A DNA stretch of 64,000 bases from Bacteroidota bacterium (GTDB lineage Bacteria > Bacteroidota > Bacteroidia > Bacteroidales > P3): assembly GCA_017860255.1 (NCBI GenBank), contig JAFNAR010000004.1:53190-117189 (forward strand), written 5' to 3'. Numbering within the stretch: position 1 is the first letter of the stretch; the number at the start of each line of letters is the position of its first letter. A program made the translations under genes and the position numbers. Under the pieces are notes generated by a model. It made no database searches. It saw only the letters and a list, made by a program, of their open reading frames with translations, and had not been told where the DNA came from. Below, in pieces: positions 26,201 to 35,178 of this stretch.

Positions 26201-29200
26201 GGATGCTGTTACATTTCCTGATATAGATTATCCAATGAGTTTTATTTATGTGCCAACATTTAGTGATTTTGACTTCACTGGATTTATAGGAGCAGAAGCA
26301 ACAACATTTGGAACAAATTTTGCTGCTGAAAATTTCACATATGAACTAAAACAAGCAGGAACAGTAGTTCCTTCTGTAAATCCACAGCCTGGAACATATG
26401 ATGTTTTTGTAAATAAAGCAGGTATTACTTTAGCAAATAATGATATTTTAACATTATTAAATCCAACCAACCAAACAATTCTATCTAACTATCAAGGGAT
26501 AACATTCTTAAGTAGTGATAGAGTTCAAACTGTAAATGCTACTCCAGTTACTATTGTTTTCCCTTCTCAAACTATTAATGAATACGGATGGACATTAAAA
26601 GAAATCTATAATTCAACATCAGTTGGTGGAGTTCAAATTATTGATGCAGCAGCAAATGTGGATCCTACAAAAATTCATGCAATAACAACTTCAGGGCCAA
26701 TTAATGGTACATTTAGATGGGTTTATCCAGACAGTATTCCTAATGTTTCAACAACTCCAGGAGAATATGCAAATTATATATTCATTCCTGATGCAAGTTA
26801 TGCAAATGCATATGGTGATACTATTAAAAGACTTCAACCAATATTATTAAATAAAGCTGATTTAGCAATAACAGTAGCTCCATCAACATCAACAATCTAT
26901 GTTGGACAAACAGTTGGAGAAGCAACAATTACATCTCCTTCAGGAGAAGTTATACATAAAAATAAACTTAGCGTAGTATACAATACAACAACTAATCCAT
27001 CAATAGGAAATTGGTCTTACCTTAATCCAACCGAAGTGATGACTGTAGCAGGTCCTTACTCTAAAGATGTTCAATTTACATTAACTGATCCTAATTTTTC
27101 AAGAAATTACGTATCCCCAGTTACATTAACTAATCTTGCTGTACAAGCAACAGCATCTGTTTCTGTTTCTCCAGTATCTAACAATGTTAATCCTGATGGA
27201 GTAAGATTTGAATTTGTTTATGGAACAACAATAGGCGCTGCAACAACAGCACCAATTATTGATCCTGTAACATTTATTTTACCTGGAAAAGATGGAGCAT
27301 TTCCTGGATCTTTCTCATTTGTTACAGACGGAACTGGTACTACTCCAATTAATCCAACCACTATTCCTTATAGATCATTAGCAGCAGATACAACTCTTTG
27401 GGTTGTTTATACTCCTGCAGATCCTAGTTATGCACCAGATGTATTCCTTGCAAGAGTTAAGGTAAATCCAAAAGTATTAACTTATAATGTAGCTTCAACT
27501 AAGGTATATGATGGAAAAGCTAATATTAGAATTAATACTACAAATGCAGACTTAATTCCAGCAGGTCAAATAATTAACCATGGATCAGGTGATGATGATG
27601 TTACATTTGATTCTATAATTTTTGATTTAGATAGTAAGAATTATGAGACATATGATCAAACAAATATCCTTCCATCAACTGTATTAAGTTATCTAAATGG
27701 ACCAGATGCTCACAATTATACTTTGGCTCCAATGCCAACTTCAGCTGCTATTTCAATTACAAAAGCAACTTTAATAGTTAAGATATCAAGTGATACTATC
27801 TCAATTAGAGAAACATTGCCTACATTCAGAGTTAATTGGTCTGGTTTTGTTAATAATGAAGATTTTTCAACAGCAATTACAGACAATGGACAACCACTAT
27901 TTGTTGCTTATGGATTGAATCATCTAACAACAGGCGATTACGCTCCATCTGTAGGTTCTAATTGGATTCAAATTCCAACTGGAAAATATACTGCAATTAA
28001 CAATAATTATACTATTACTAATCAATCTTATGTATTGCCTATTCTTGGAACAGAACTAACAGATGTTTTAACTGTTCTACCAGCACAAATAAAAATTATT
28101 GCACAAGATCGTCAAAGAGTTTATGGAGAAGTAACAAATCAACCTTATTTCGTTGATGAAGTAAATGAAGAACCAAATCCTCTATATTATGATTTTGATG
28201 TTTATGAATATAGATCAGCTACAGATTCAGTATTAATTTCTCAATCAGAAAAGCAAACAATGTTCCTACAAAACCCAACAATGTCTTGTGATTCTAATCA
28301 ATATCGTCTTCAAGTTGGCTCTTATGTAATCAGCTTAGCTACAAATACACAATTAAAAAATAATAATGTTTATGAAATTATTGACCATGTTAATGGAGTT
28401 TTAACTGTTAATAAAGCTACTCCAAGAATAAATACTCTACCTACAACTTTAGCTACAGCATTTGGAACTAAACTTTCTGATATTACATTTGTTGGAGGCT
28501 CAGCAATTCATCCTGATTTTGCTTCTGCTTTATCAACAGCTGGACATTTTGAATGGGATATAGTAGATCCTAATATTGTTCCAATTGCAGGACAAGCAAC
28601 CTACAGAGTGAAATATGTAGTTGATGACAGACATAATTATAATGATGCAATTATCAATAACCAATATAATGATAGTATTAATGGATATTATAACTGGACT
28701 CCAGTTGCAAGCGATCCATTAGCAGGAGCAAACTTTGAAGTTAGTGTAACAATTAATAAAGTTCAACCAGTTATTATTTGGCCAACAGCATCAATATTAC
28801 ATTATGGACAAACATTAGCAAATGCAACATTAAATAATGGTTCAACTTATAATCCAATTGATGTTAACCCTACATTTACTTGGACAGTTGCTGATCCATC
28901 TACAGTATATCCAGTAGCAGGAATGACAATGTATGAAGTATTATATACTCCATCAAATCCTAATTTCATTGGATTAGCTAATGAAATTCCAGTTTACACA
29001 AACAAAACAACACCTACATTATCAAGTGCTACTGTTGTTGCTAACTATTCTTATGGACAAACATTATCTGCAAATGCAATCACAGCTACATTCAAAAATG
29101 CATATAATGATGCAATTGTAAATGGAACTATCGATTGGGTTAATGGAACATTGACTCCAGTAGATGGAATGTCATACCCAGCAAGATTTACTCCAGCAGA

Positions 29201-30527
29201 TCAAGCAAACTATAATACTTTATTAGTTAATGTTACAGTTCATGTTGATGCAGTAATTCCTAACATCGCATCTTTCCCAACAGCTTCAAGCTTAGTTTAT
29301 GGACAAAAAATTGAAGATGCTACTATTTCAGGAGGTTTAGCTGTTAATCCTAACAATGTTTCAACTTCAATAAATGGAACATTTGAATGGTTAGCTCCAA
29401 CAACCCTTGCAGTAACTGGAAATCATGCATATGCAATGCAATTTACTCCTTCTGATCTAACTAAATATATACCTGTAACAATAAATGTAAATATCTATAC
29501 TCAAAAAGCAACACCAATTGTAGAAGTTGATCCTATAGCATCTGCAGTTTATGGATATACACTATCACAAAGACCAGTAGCTTTTAATTCAGCTGAAAAT
29601 AATGTATCTCATATTAATGGAACAGAAGTTCTTTCAGTAGCAGGTGCAATTGATTGGAACACTCCAGCTGTAACACCAAAAGTAAATCAAGATACTTATT
29701 TAGCTACATTTACTCCAACTCAAACAGCAAACTACAATTCTGTTGTAATCCCAGTTAGTGTAATAACGACTCAAGCTACTCCAGTAATGAATACTTATAC
29801 TGTTAATGCTTATAGTAATGGACAAAAACTAAATGCAAATTCAATTAATCTTTCTGCTATCCCTGCTTATAACACAGTAAATAATGCAGCAGTTGGTGGA
29901 GCTATTTCTTGGAATACTCCAGATATTACACCAGTTAATGGAAATACTTATATTGCAACATTTAGACCTAATGATGTAATAAATTATACTTCAGTAATAG
30001 AATCTATTCCAGTTGTTGTTAATGCCGCTTCTCCAGTAGTTTCATGGCCAGCAGTTTCAAGCTTAACTTATGGACAAGAAATTAATGATGTAATCCTAAC
30101 AGGGGGTTCTGCAGTTAATCCAAACGATAATAGAATGGCAGTTGCAGGTAACTTTGTATGGCAAACACCAAATGCTGTACCAGTTGCAGGAACAGCTTCA
30201 TATACATTGAGCTTCATCCCAACTGATATAACAATGTTAACTGTTTCAACAACAATTCAAATTACAACTATTAAAGCAACACCACAAGTTACTTTAGATA
30301 CAGTAGCAACAGATACTTATGGAAAAACATTAGCAAACAGACCATTGTCTTACAACACTGCAAGCAATGTAGTTTCTCACAGAGCATCTGTAGCAACACT
30401 TCCAGTAGCAGGAACAATAGCATGGAACAACACCGCAATTATTCCAACAGTAGCAAATAATGTGTATAAAGAATGTACCAACAACCAAAGCAACACCAAT
30501 AGTTGCAGCAACAGTTGCTCCATATAG
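23226..30527 (+). CDS. Giant adhesin, fragment 1: signal peptide and YDG/MBG repeats
   Basis: This fragment is 2,433 residues long. An N-terminal signal peptide (FSFLVVLVMVVFCSTTALAQ, cleaved near residue 36) directs export. Repeats then follow. The YDG type is recognised by KVYDGTTTA and by the HQYDGTNIA and KVYDGKANI variants. The MBG type is recognised by YGQTL or YGTKL followed about 40-50 residues later by a Trp strand (GTFEWL, GAIDWN) and a Pro-x-Ala-Asn-Tyr-Asn turn. It carries a 424-residue tandem duplication (24305-26848). The last ~18 codons (CTNNQSNTNSCSNSCSI) are out-of-frame reading past the first breakpoint at 30471. Family knowledge: such proteins are exported by T9SS and serve as adhesins or gliding filaments. 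Confidence 0.8.
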   Translation: MNEKITLKNKSFMKMFSFLVVLVMVVFCSTTALAQIQVRLNLTPDRVYNGSQYGGLEWKNLNAKLVDATTGAEIPVTSCDVTIFDPQTMVACRFNDKNAGKNKTCEVTDLSQFSTATLTDPVNYVLVPITSYTPVPYSKLSYDPVGLRLVSTTAEIKHAYLTATYNAGNTITKTYNGSNLLDGNQIELGSSINLTGYVAGESGCYVSEITNVYAPSANAGLYNTPGNKAIVNGIRIDATVSGIAFNYKIHEFEVNARILPKTITVNQDAIKILDHQYDGTNIATIDWATTTTDPSLLFTGVIPGDVIDLNRTIGTATFSDASVANMKNVTISGLSFSNIGTFPTNNYNLIPSTALSHGNINRANLDPTLAVSATPVVYGTKLVDIVGTTITPAPVGFDYRIEWLYNNIDSNAYQPLVSETGSPLIKARLIKLESTSPSNDDANYNPIIVPANITITPKDIVVDLIGANNKVYDGTTTAFVNTTNVTYNTLADLLDVKVTRNGVLDDLSIDFSPLTANFSDANAGNGKVVNFSGTPLETGTSSLNYNITYNSATTANITPAPMLTMKLKDAVTFADIDYPTNFSNVTSFGDFDFVGFIGTDATIFGSNFAAENFIYELKQGGVAVLPTSPQPGTYDVFVNKGGITLANEDILAISNPINQIVINNYEGLKFLNSDRTQNVNATLVTINFPSQDITVYGSKLKDIFNSTTAGGVQVIDVAANADPTKIHAITTSGPINGTFKWVYPDSIPNVALAPGEYADYIFIPDAIYAGAYGDTIRRLQPILLSKADLDPTLTISATPVVYGTKLVDILGTTITPAPTGYDYRIEWLYNNIDSNSYQPLVAETGSPLIKARLIKLESTFPSNDDLNYNPIIVPANITINQKDIYVSNFDALNKVYDGTTTAVAVVSNPRFNGEVNLSDFIVTRNGIVDDLAIDVSTLSLSFPDANVGNNKVISHTTTPTASGTSLPNYNVIYNLDIYADITPAPMLTMKLKDAVTFPDIDYPMSFIYVPTFSDFDFTGFIGAEATTFGTNFAAENFTYELKQAGTVVPSVNPQPGTYDVFVNKAGITLANNDILTLLNPTNQTILSNYQGITFLSSDRVQTVNATPVTIVFPSQTINEYGWTLKEIYNSTSVGGVQIIDAAANVDPTKIHAITTSGPINGTFRWVYPDSIPNVSTTPGEYANYIFIPDASYANAYGDTIKRLQPILLNKADLAITVAPSTSTIYVGQTVGEATITSPSGEVIHKNKLSVVYNTTTNPSIGNWSYLNPTEVMTVAGPYSKDVQFTLTDPNFSRNYVSPVTLTNLAVQATASVSVSPVSNNVNPDGVRFEFVYGTTIGAATTAPIIDPVTFILPGKDGAFPGSFSFVTDGTGTTPINPTTIPYRSLAADTTLWVVYTPADPSYAPDVFLARVKVNPKVLTYNVASTKVYDGKANIRINTTNADLIPAGQIINHGSGDDDVTFDSIIFDLDSKNYETYDQTNILPSTVLSYLNGPDAHNYTLAPMPTSAAISITKATLIVKISSDTISIRETLPTFRVNWSGFVNNEDFSTAITDNGQPLFVAYGLNHLTTGDYAPSVGSNWIQIPTGKYTAINNNYTITNQSYVLPILGTELTDVLTVLPAQIKIIAQDRQRVYGEVTNQPYFVDEVNEEPNPLYYDFDVYEYRSATDSVLISQSEKQTMFLQNPTMSCDSNQYRLQVGSYVISLATNTQLKNNNVYEIIDHVNGVLTVNKATPRINTLPTTLATAFGTKLSDITFVGGSAIHPDFASALSTAGHFEWDIVDPNIVPIAGQATYRVKYVVDDRHNYNDAIINNQYNDSINGYYNWTPVASDPLAGANFEVSVTINKVQPVIIWPTASILHYGQTLANATLNNGSTYNPIDVNPTFTWTVADPSTVYPVAGMTMYEVLYTPSNPNFIGLANEIPVYTNKTTPTLSSATVVANYSYGQTLSANAITATFKNAYNDAIVNGTIDWVNGTLTPVDGMSYPARFTPADQANYNTLLVNVTVHVDAVIPNIASFPTASSLVYGQKIEDATISGGLAVNPNNVSTSINGTFEWLAPTTLAVTGNHAYAMQFTPSDLTKYIPVTINVNIYTQKATPIVEVDPIASAVYGYTLSQRPVAFNSAENNVSHINGTEVLSVAGAIDWNTPAVTPKVNQDTYLATFTPTQTANYNSVVIPVSVITTQATPVMNTYTVNAYSNGQKLNANSINLSAIPAYNTVNNAAVGGAISWNTPDITPVNGNTYIATFRPNDVINYTSVIESIPVVVNAASPVVSWPAVSSLTYGQEINDVILTGGSAVNPNDNRMAVAGNFVWQTPNAVPVAGTASYTLSFIPTDITMLTVSTTIQITTIKATPQVTLDTVATDTYGKTLANRPLSYNTASNVVSHRASVATLPVAGTIAWNNTAIIPTVANNVYKECTNNQSNTNSCSNSCSI
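24305..26848 (+). repeat. 1,272-bp tandem duplication within the adhesin
   Basis: Two consecutive copies (about 24305-25576 and 25577-26848) lie exactly 1,272 bases (424 codons) apart. Anchors: GATCCAAC at 24321 and 25593; CTTCAACCAATATTATTA at 25560 and 26832. Each copy encodes one MBG unit, one YDG unit and a long spacer. The copies have diverged at both silent and coding positions, so the duplication is not recent. Confidence 0.85.
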
Positions 30528-31083
30528 CTATGGACAAGCATTACCAATCAATACACCAACATTAACATCAGCAGTTAATCCAGTAAACAATACACTTGTA
30601 TTAGCAGGAGGACAAATAGTATGGAACTCAATTGATGAATTACCTTTAACAGGATTATACAGTGCAACATATTATCCATTAGATATAGATAATTATAACC
30701 CTGCACAAGTATCAATTTCTGTAACAGTAAATGCATCAGCACCAGTAGTTACATGGCCATCAGTTTCAAACTTAGTTTACGGACAAACTTTAACTGATGC
30801 AGATTTAACAAATGGTTCTGCAAAGAATGTTAATAATGAAGGTATAGTAGTAGCAGGACAATTTGTATGGTTAACTCCAACAACAGTTCCAGTAGCAGGT
30901 ATAACACCAAACGTACTACAATTTATTCCATCAAATTCAAATCTATACACTACAGTTACAAATAATAACGTAAATGTATATACAGCAAAAGCAACACCAC
31001 AAGTTACCTTAAATGCAGTAGCAACTTTCTCACAGAGCATCTGTAGAAACATTAGCAGTAGCAGGAACAGTAGCATGGAATAA
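30460..31083 (+). CDS. Giant adhesin, fragment 2: MBG-type repeats
   Basis: This frame continues the repeats of fragment 1 from 30472 (NVPTTKATPIVAATVAPYSY) to about 31025. It contains two complete MBG-like units (AYSYGQALP pattern ... IVWNSIDELP; SNLVYGQTLTDADLTNGSAK ... FVWLTPTTVPVAG). The start codon at 30460 is not a real start, because the reading is only open there by chance. The C-terminal 16 residues (FSQSICRNISSSRNSSME) are out of frame after the second breakpoint. It is a gene fragment, not a separate protein. Confidence 0.7.
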   Translation: MCIKNVPTTKATPIVAATVAPYSYGQALPINTPTLTSAVNPVNNTLVLAGGQIVWNSIDELPLTGLYSATYYPLDIDNYNPAQVSISVTVNASAPVVTWPSVSNLVYGQTLTDADLTNGSAKNVNNEGIVVAGQFVWLTPTTVPVAGITPNVLQFIPSNSNLYTTVTNNNVNVYTAKATPQVTLNAVATFSQSICRNISSSRNSSME

Positions 31084-31324
31084 CTTAACAACAATACCAA
31101 CAGTTGCAAATAATGATTACACAGCAACCTTTACTCCAACAGATAATACAAATTACAATACAGTAGTATTAGATGTTAACGTACCAACAACAAAAGCAAC
31201 TCCAGTAATTAATGGTGCATCAGTTGCAGCTTATAGTTATGGACAAGCTTTACCAGCTCACACAATAAATGTAACAAGTGTTGTTAATCCAAATGACCCT
31301 AATCTTGTATTAGTTGGAGGAACA

Positions 31325-33001
31325 ATGAATTGGAATTCAATTGATGTATTCCCAACAACAGGAACAAATACATATAAGGCTACTTATATACCAACTGTTT
31401 CAGATGTTGCAAATTACAACCCAGTTGAATTTAATGTAAATGTAACTGTTAATAAAGCAACTCCACAAGTAACTTGGCCTTCAACATCCGAAATTACTTA
31501 CGGACAAACTTTATCACAAGTATACTTAATAGGTTCACCATATGCAGTAAATACAAATAATAACTCAGATGTACCAGGAACATTTGTTTGGGAAAGTCCA
31601 ACAACTGTAACTCCAGCTAACCCAGCAACATCTTATAAATTAAGATTTATACCTACAGACTTAGTAAACTACTATACTGACAGTACAATGATTAATTTAG
31701 TTATTAATAAAGCAAATCCTATTGTAAATTGGGGAGATTTCACCACTATAACTTATGGAGAAGCACTTTCTGACATATCAATAACTAACCAATCTGCAGT
31801 TAATCCTATAACAGGACTAACAGTAAGTGGTAGCTTTGCTTGGACTGATTCATCAATTGAACCTAATGTAAATAATTCTGGTTATGTTAGAACATTTGTT
31901 CCAGTTGACGTGAACAACTATCTAACAGTAGAATCTTCACAACTACCTGTTGTAGTTAATAAAGCTAACCCTGTATTAACACAAACATCAAGTCCATACG
32001 TTATCACTTACGGACAAGTATTGCCAGCAATTACAGCAACAGCTGTTAACCCTAACAATAATGCTTCAGTAAATGGTAACTATGAATGGGATTATCCAGA
32101 AAATCATCAACCACAAGCAGGAACTGCATTACACCAAGTACATTTCATTCCTACAGGAATTGATGCTGAAAACTATAATATAGTACACAAAGCATTTAAT
32201 GTACAAGTTAATAAAGCTAAACCTGTTTTAGTTGCACCAACAGCTTCTTCATTAGTATATGAACAAACATTAGCTGAATCTCTACTTACTGGAGGATCTG
32301 CAATGAATCCAAATAATAATGATGCAGTAGGAGGAACATTCCAATGGACAATACCAACAACAATACCAGATGCAGGCAACAACGCTTATCCAGTTGTATT
32401 TATACCACAAGATAAAAATAATTATGATAACTCTGACCCAATTAACGTTGTGGTTGAAGTAGCTAAAAAGCATATTGATATTGAAATTTACGACTTAGTA
32501 CATATCTATGATGGCAAACAAAAAGAAGCTTCATTTAGAGATGCTGCAGGTAATGTAGATTTAACTGGAATGATAGATGCTAAATACTTCACAGGAAATA
32601 CAAATGTTGCAATTAGCACATTAGCTCCAATAAATGAAGGATCTTATAAAGTGGTTGCTACAATTGTTCCAACTTCAAACTATGAAGGAACAGCAACTGC
32701 AATGTTAGTTATCAATAAGAATGTTGCAAATATGACTGACCCAGCAGAACAAGTAGAAATAGTAAATGCTATTGTTCCTGGAATGAATCAATATTTCAAG
32801 ATTCGTGATTATGAACAAATGATGCCAATTAAGGTTAGAATGGTTAACGCAAATGGAAATCAAGTTTATGAATCAGATAACTATAAAAACAACTTCGATA
32901 TGAGTAATCTTCCAATTGGTACTTATTTCTACGCAATAACATTTACTATAAATGGTACTGAGTATAATAAGACTGGTAGAGTAGAAGTAGTAGGAAAATA
33001 A
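31325..33001 (+). CDS. Giant adhesin, fragment 3: MBG repeats and type-B T9SS C-terminal domain
   Basis: The true reading resumes at about 31026 (ASVETLAVAGTVAWNNLTTI), upstream of the first ATG at 31325. MBG repeats continue to about 32470. A different beta domain (KKHIDIEIYDLVHIYDGKQK) follows, with the C-terminal domain at 32760-33001: YFKIRDYEQMMPIKVRMVNA, then NQVYESDNYKNNFDMSNLPI, then GTYFYAITFTINGTEYNKTG. This is the CHU_C-like, type-B T9SS sorting domain: a second-strand metaphor-like N-G-x-x-V-Y-x-S, a Phe-Asp in place of W-D-G, and LPxGTYFY. It supports export and surface attachment with the PorP/SprF-like partner just downstream. Confidence 0.8.
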   Translation: MNWNSIDVFPTTGTNTYKATYIPTVSDVANYNPVEFNVNVTVNKATPQVTWPSTSEITYGQTLSQVYLIGSPYAVNTNNNSDVPGTFVWESPTTVTPANPATSYKLRFIPTDLVNYYTDSTMINLVINKANPIVNWGDFTTITYGEALSDISITNQSAVNPITGLTVSGSFAWTDSSIEPNVNNSGYVRTFVPVDVNNYLTVESSQLPVVVNKANPVLTQTSSPYVITYGQVLPAITATAVNPNNNASVNGNYEWDYPENHQPQAGTALHQVHFIPTGIDAENYNIVHKAFNVQVNKAKPVLVAPTASSLVYEQTLAESLLTGGSAMNPNNNDAVGGTFQWTIPTTIPDAGNNAYPVVFIPQDKNNYDNSDPINVVVEVAKKHIDIEIYDLVHIYDGKQKEASFRDAAGNVDLTGMIDAKYFTGNTNVAISTLAPINEGSYKVVATIVPTSNYEGTATAMLVINKNVANMTDPAEQVEIVNAIVPGMNQYFKIRDYEQMMPIKVRMVNANGNQVYESDNYKNNFDMSNLPIGTYFYAITFTINGTEYNKTGRVEVVGK

Positions 33002-33010
33002 ATAATTTAA

Positions 33011-33056
33011 TCATTTAAGCTATGAGTAACTCATTTGAGTTACTCGTAGTTAAATG
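33011..33056 (+). other. Strong hairpin between adhesin and porP/sprF-like gene
   Basis: A perfect 10-bp stem GAGTAACTCA/TGAGTTACTC with a 2-base loop (33024-33045) is extended by outer pairing TCATTTA (33011-33017) with TAAATGA (33050-33056). No T run follows, so it is more likely an mRNA processing or stability element than an intrinsic terminator. Confidence 0.6.
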
Positions 33057-33101
33057 AAAGATTAAAAAATTAATAATACGGACTAAATAAAAAAAATAGA
33101 G

Positions 33102-34031
33102 ATGAAAAAAATTAATTTATTTATATTTCTAATAGTATCTTGTACCGCTGGACTATTTGCTCAGAGTGATTTTCAATACGCTCAAGTAGTAAATAATTTA
33201 GGTTGGATCAATCCATCTTATTATGGGATGAGTAGAGATATTACTGGAACGTTCATTTATGCGAATCGTTTAAATGGACAAATGAGCTCAGAAGCATTTG
33301 ATGTTCACGGAGGGCTTCCATATCAAAAATTAGGATTTGGAGTTCAAGGTAATATTAATGATTTTGGTTTAAGAAAACAATCAATAGTAGGTGTTGATGC
33401 AAATGTTGACCTAAAAGTATCTTGTAATTCATACTTATTATTTGGTTTATTTGTTGGATACGATTTATGGAGATATTCAGGAGACGCTATCACAGACGTA
33501 GGTTTTGAAACAACAAACCCAAATGTATATATGCCAAATTATAATTCAACTAATTTGATGACATCATTTGGAGCAACATACGTTTATAAAGGTTTCCGTT
33601 TAGGATCTTCTTTCAGATATAATCTTCGTAATAGACAAAACATAGAAAACAAAAACCTATTAACCTATTATGGACATGCTGACTATGAATTCTTAGTTAA
33701 TAAATTTGCAATTCGTCCAATGTTTATTTATATGTGGAACCAAGAATCAGGTTCAAACACAGACTTAGGACTAATGTTAGGATATAACAAAATTGCAAAT
33801 CTTGGAGTATTGTATAGAGGAACAAATAAACTAAGTCCTAAATCATTTGCAGTTTTAGCTGACCTTACAATTGCTAAATCAGCAACTTTATTCTTTGACT
33901 ATGAATTTGGATTATCTACATATTCAAACATCAGAACATCATGGGAACTTGGATTACGTTTTAATCTTAACAAAGCATTAAATAGAGAATCATTTGATAA
34001 GAGAGAAACAATGAGAAATTTTGCATGGTAA
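33102..34031 (+). CDS. PorP/SprF-family T9SS membrane protein
   Basis: This 309-residue protein has a signal peptide (ending GLFAQS) and the PorP/SprF outer-membrane beta-barrel pattern. Its early segment WINPSYYGMSRDITGTFIYA is the family's NPAxAG-like region, followed by repeated amphipathic strands and the C-terminal ELGLRFNLNK. SprF-like proteins are dedicated partners that attach type-B T9SS cargo such as SprB to the surface. Here the gene follows the type-B adhesin by 100 bases and precedes an OmpA-like gene, the classical cargo/SprF/OmpA order. The anchored cargo is therefore inferred to be the giant adhesin. Confidence 0.88.
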   Translation: MKKINLFIFLIVSCTAGLFAQSDFQYAQVVNNLGWINPSYYGMSRDITGTFIYANRLNGQMSSEAFDVHGGLPYQKLGFGVQGNINDFGLRKQSIVGVDANVDLKVSCNSYLLFGLFVGYDLWRYSGDAITDVGFETTNPNVYMPNYNSTNLMTSFGATYVYKGFRLGSSFRYNLRNRQNIENKNLLTYYGHADYEFLVNKFAIRPMFIYMWNQESGSNTDLGLMLGYNKIANLGVLYRGTNKLSPKSFAVLADLTIAKSATLFFDYEFGLSTYSNIRTSWELGLRFNLNKALNRESFDKRETMRNFAW

Positions 34032-34057
34032 TTTTATAACATTAAATACATAATAAT

Positions 34058-35116
34058 ATGAAAAAATATATTTTAATGGTATTTATGCTTGCTTTAGGAC
34101 TATCTTCAATCTCTGTTGAAGCTCAAAAGAGACTTCCTGCAAAGAAAAGACAAGCCATAGAACAAACCATGTATCAAATGGATTATCCAAAAGCTCTGGA
34201 ATCAGTAAATACAGAACTTCAAACATACCCAGAAGACTACGATTTAAATCTTTTCAAAGCCATCTGTTGCTCAGCAATAAAAGAAAATAATCAAGATGCA
34301 GTTGCTTCTTATGAAAAAGCAATATCATTTGCAAAAACAGGTTGCCAAAAGAATGAAGCAAGATACTACTTAGCTAAACATTATTGTGAATTGGGACAAA
34401 AGGAAAAAAGCCTTGAAGTAGCAAACACAATAAAAAGTGAAGGAAGCCTTGATGACTGTTCTTTAGAAATGGTTGAGAAATTATCTAAATCTGCTTGTAT
34501 GACAAATTGCGATGAAGCAGCAACTCAAGCACAAATTGAAAAGCTTAAAAAAGAAGCTCAAGAAAAAGAAGAAGCTAATAAAAAGAAGATAAGTGAACTT
34601 AATAAGAAAGTATCCGATTTAGAACAAAAAGTAAAAGAAGCTCAAGCTGTAAAAGAAGATACTACTAAAAAGATTGCAGACCCTTCAAAGCCAATCTCTG
34701 CTGATGAAATTTACAAATTGCATTTTGCATTTAATAAATCAGTCTTAGACGCTGAATCAAAAGAAATATTAGATCGCTTTATTGTATTCCTAAAAGCAAA
34801 TCCAAGCATGAAAGTAAAATGTATTGGTCACGCTGATATGATAGGAAAAGAAGAAGCTAATTATATTATCTCAAGAGAAAGAGCAATGAGTGCTAAGAAC
34901 TATTTAACTTCAAGAGGAATTTCAAGTGATAGAATTCAAGTTTCTTATGAAGGAGATAAAAAACCAGAAGTAATTGATGAATTCTTAGTTAAGAAAAACC
35001 CTCAATTTAAAGTGGGAGATACCCTAAATAACAATTTCGTTAAAGGACTTACTGGAGCTAAAAAAGCAAGAGCAAATTATCTAAATAGAAGAGTTGAGTT
35101 GATAGCTATCAAGTAA
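34058..35116 (+). CDS. OmpA-family protein with N-terminal TPR-like region
   Basis: This 352-residue protein has a signal peptide (cut after SVEAQ) and TPR-like helices (about 30-140: ALESVNTELQTYPEDYDLNL, then AVASYEKAISFA, EARYYLAKHYCELGQKEKSL). A long Lys/Glu-rich coiled coil follows (about 158-205), then a C-terminal OmpA peptidoglycan-binding domain (225-352): KLHFAFNKSVLDAESKEILD, then VKCIGHADMIGKEEANYIIS with the Asp/Arg anchor residues, SRERAMSAKNYL, NRRVEL. It is related in layout to PorE-like proteins. It is expected to tie the adhesin/PorP assembly to peptidoglycan. It starts 26 bases after the porP/sprF-like gene and ends the operon. Confidence 0.9.
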   Translation: MKKYILMVFMLALGLSSISVEAQKRLPAKKRQAIEQTMYQMDYPKALESVNTELQTYPEDYDLNLFKAICCSAIKENNQDAVASYEKAISFAKTGCQKNEARYYLAKHYCELGQKEKSLEVANTIKSEGSLDDCSLEMVEKLSKSACMTNCDEAATQAQIEKLKKEAQEKEEANKKKISELNKKVSDLEQKVKEAQAVKEDTTKKIADPSKPISADEIYKLHFAFNKSVLDAESKEILDRFIVFLKANPSMKVKCIGHADMIGKEEANYIISRERAMSAKNYLTSRGISSDRIQVSYEGDKKPEVIDEFLVKKNPQFKVGDTLNNNFVKGLTGAKKARANYLNRRVELIAIK

Positions 35117-35141
35117 GCTTAAAACTTAATAACCTATAACC

Positions 35142-35178
35142 AAAAGTCGCTTCAATTAATTTGAAGCGACTTTTTTTT
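35142..35178 (+). terminator. Strong intrinsic terminator of the adhesin operon
   Basis: Perfect 14-bp arms (35142-35155 and 35161-35174) with a 5-base loop and a run of eight T, 25 bases after the OmpA-like stop. Confidence 0.93.

Larger units (their letters stand above)
23226..33001 (+). pseudogene. Giant YDG/MBG-repeat T9SS surface adhesin, broken into three frames
   Basis: The three open frames at 23226-30527, 30460-31083 and 31325-33001 read as one gene for an SprB-like surface protein: signal peptide, YDG/MBG Ig-like repeats throughout, and a type-B (gliding-motility-associated, CHU_C-like) T9SS C-terminal domain. At 30471/30472 and about 31025, repeat units are internally shortened. 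Against the best-aligning neighbouring units, about 53 and 62 bases are missing. Adding 115 bases to the 9,776-base span gives 9,891, a multiple of three (3,297 codons), so restoring both gaps restores one frame. Assembly collapse in the repeats, or true mutation or phase-type variation, are both possible. The PorP/SprF-like and OmpA-like partner genes downstream are intact. Confidence 0.8.

Noticed and set aside
30460..30527. Programmed ribosomal frameshift at 30470 in the adhesin gene
   Set aside because: No slippery heptamer is seen, and part of a repeat unit is missing at the junction, so a deletion or assembly gap explains the frame change better.
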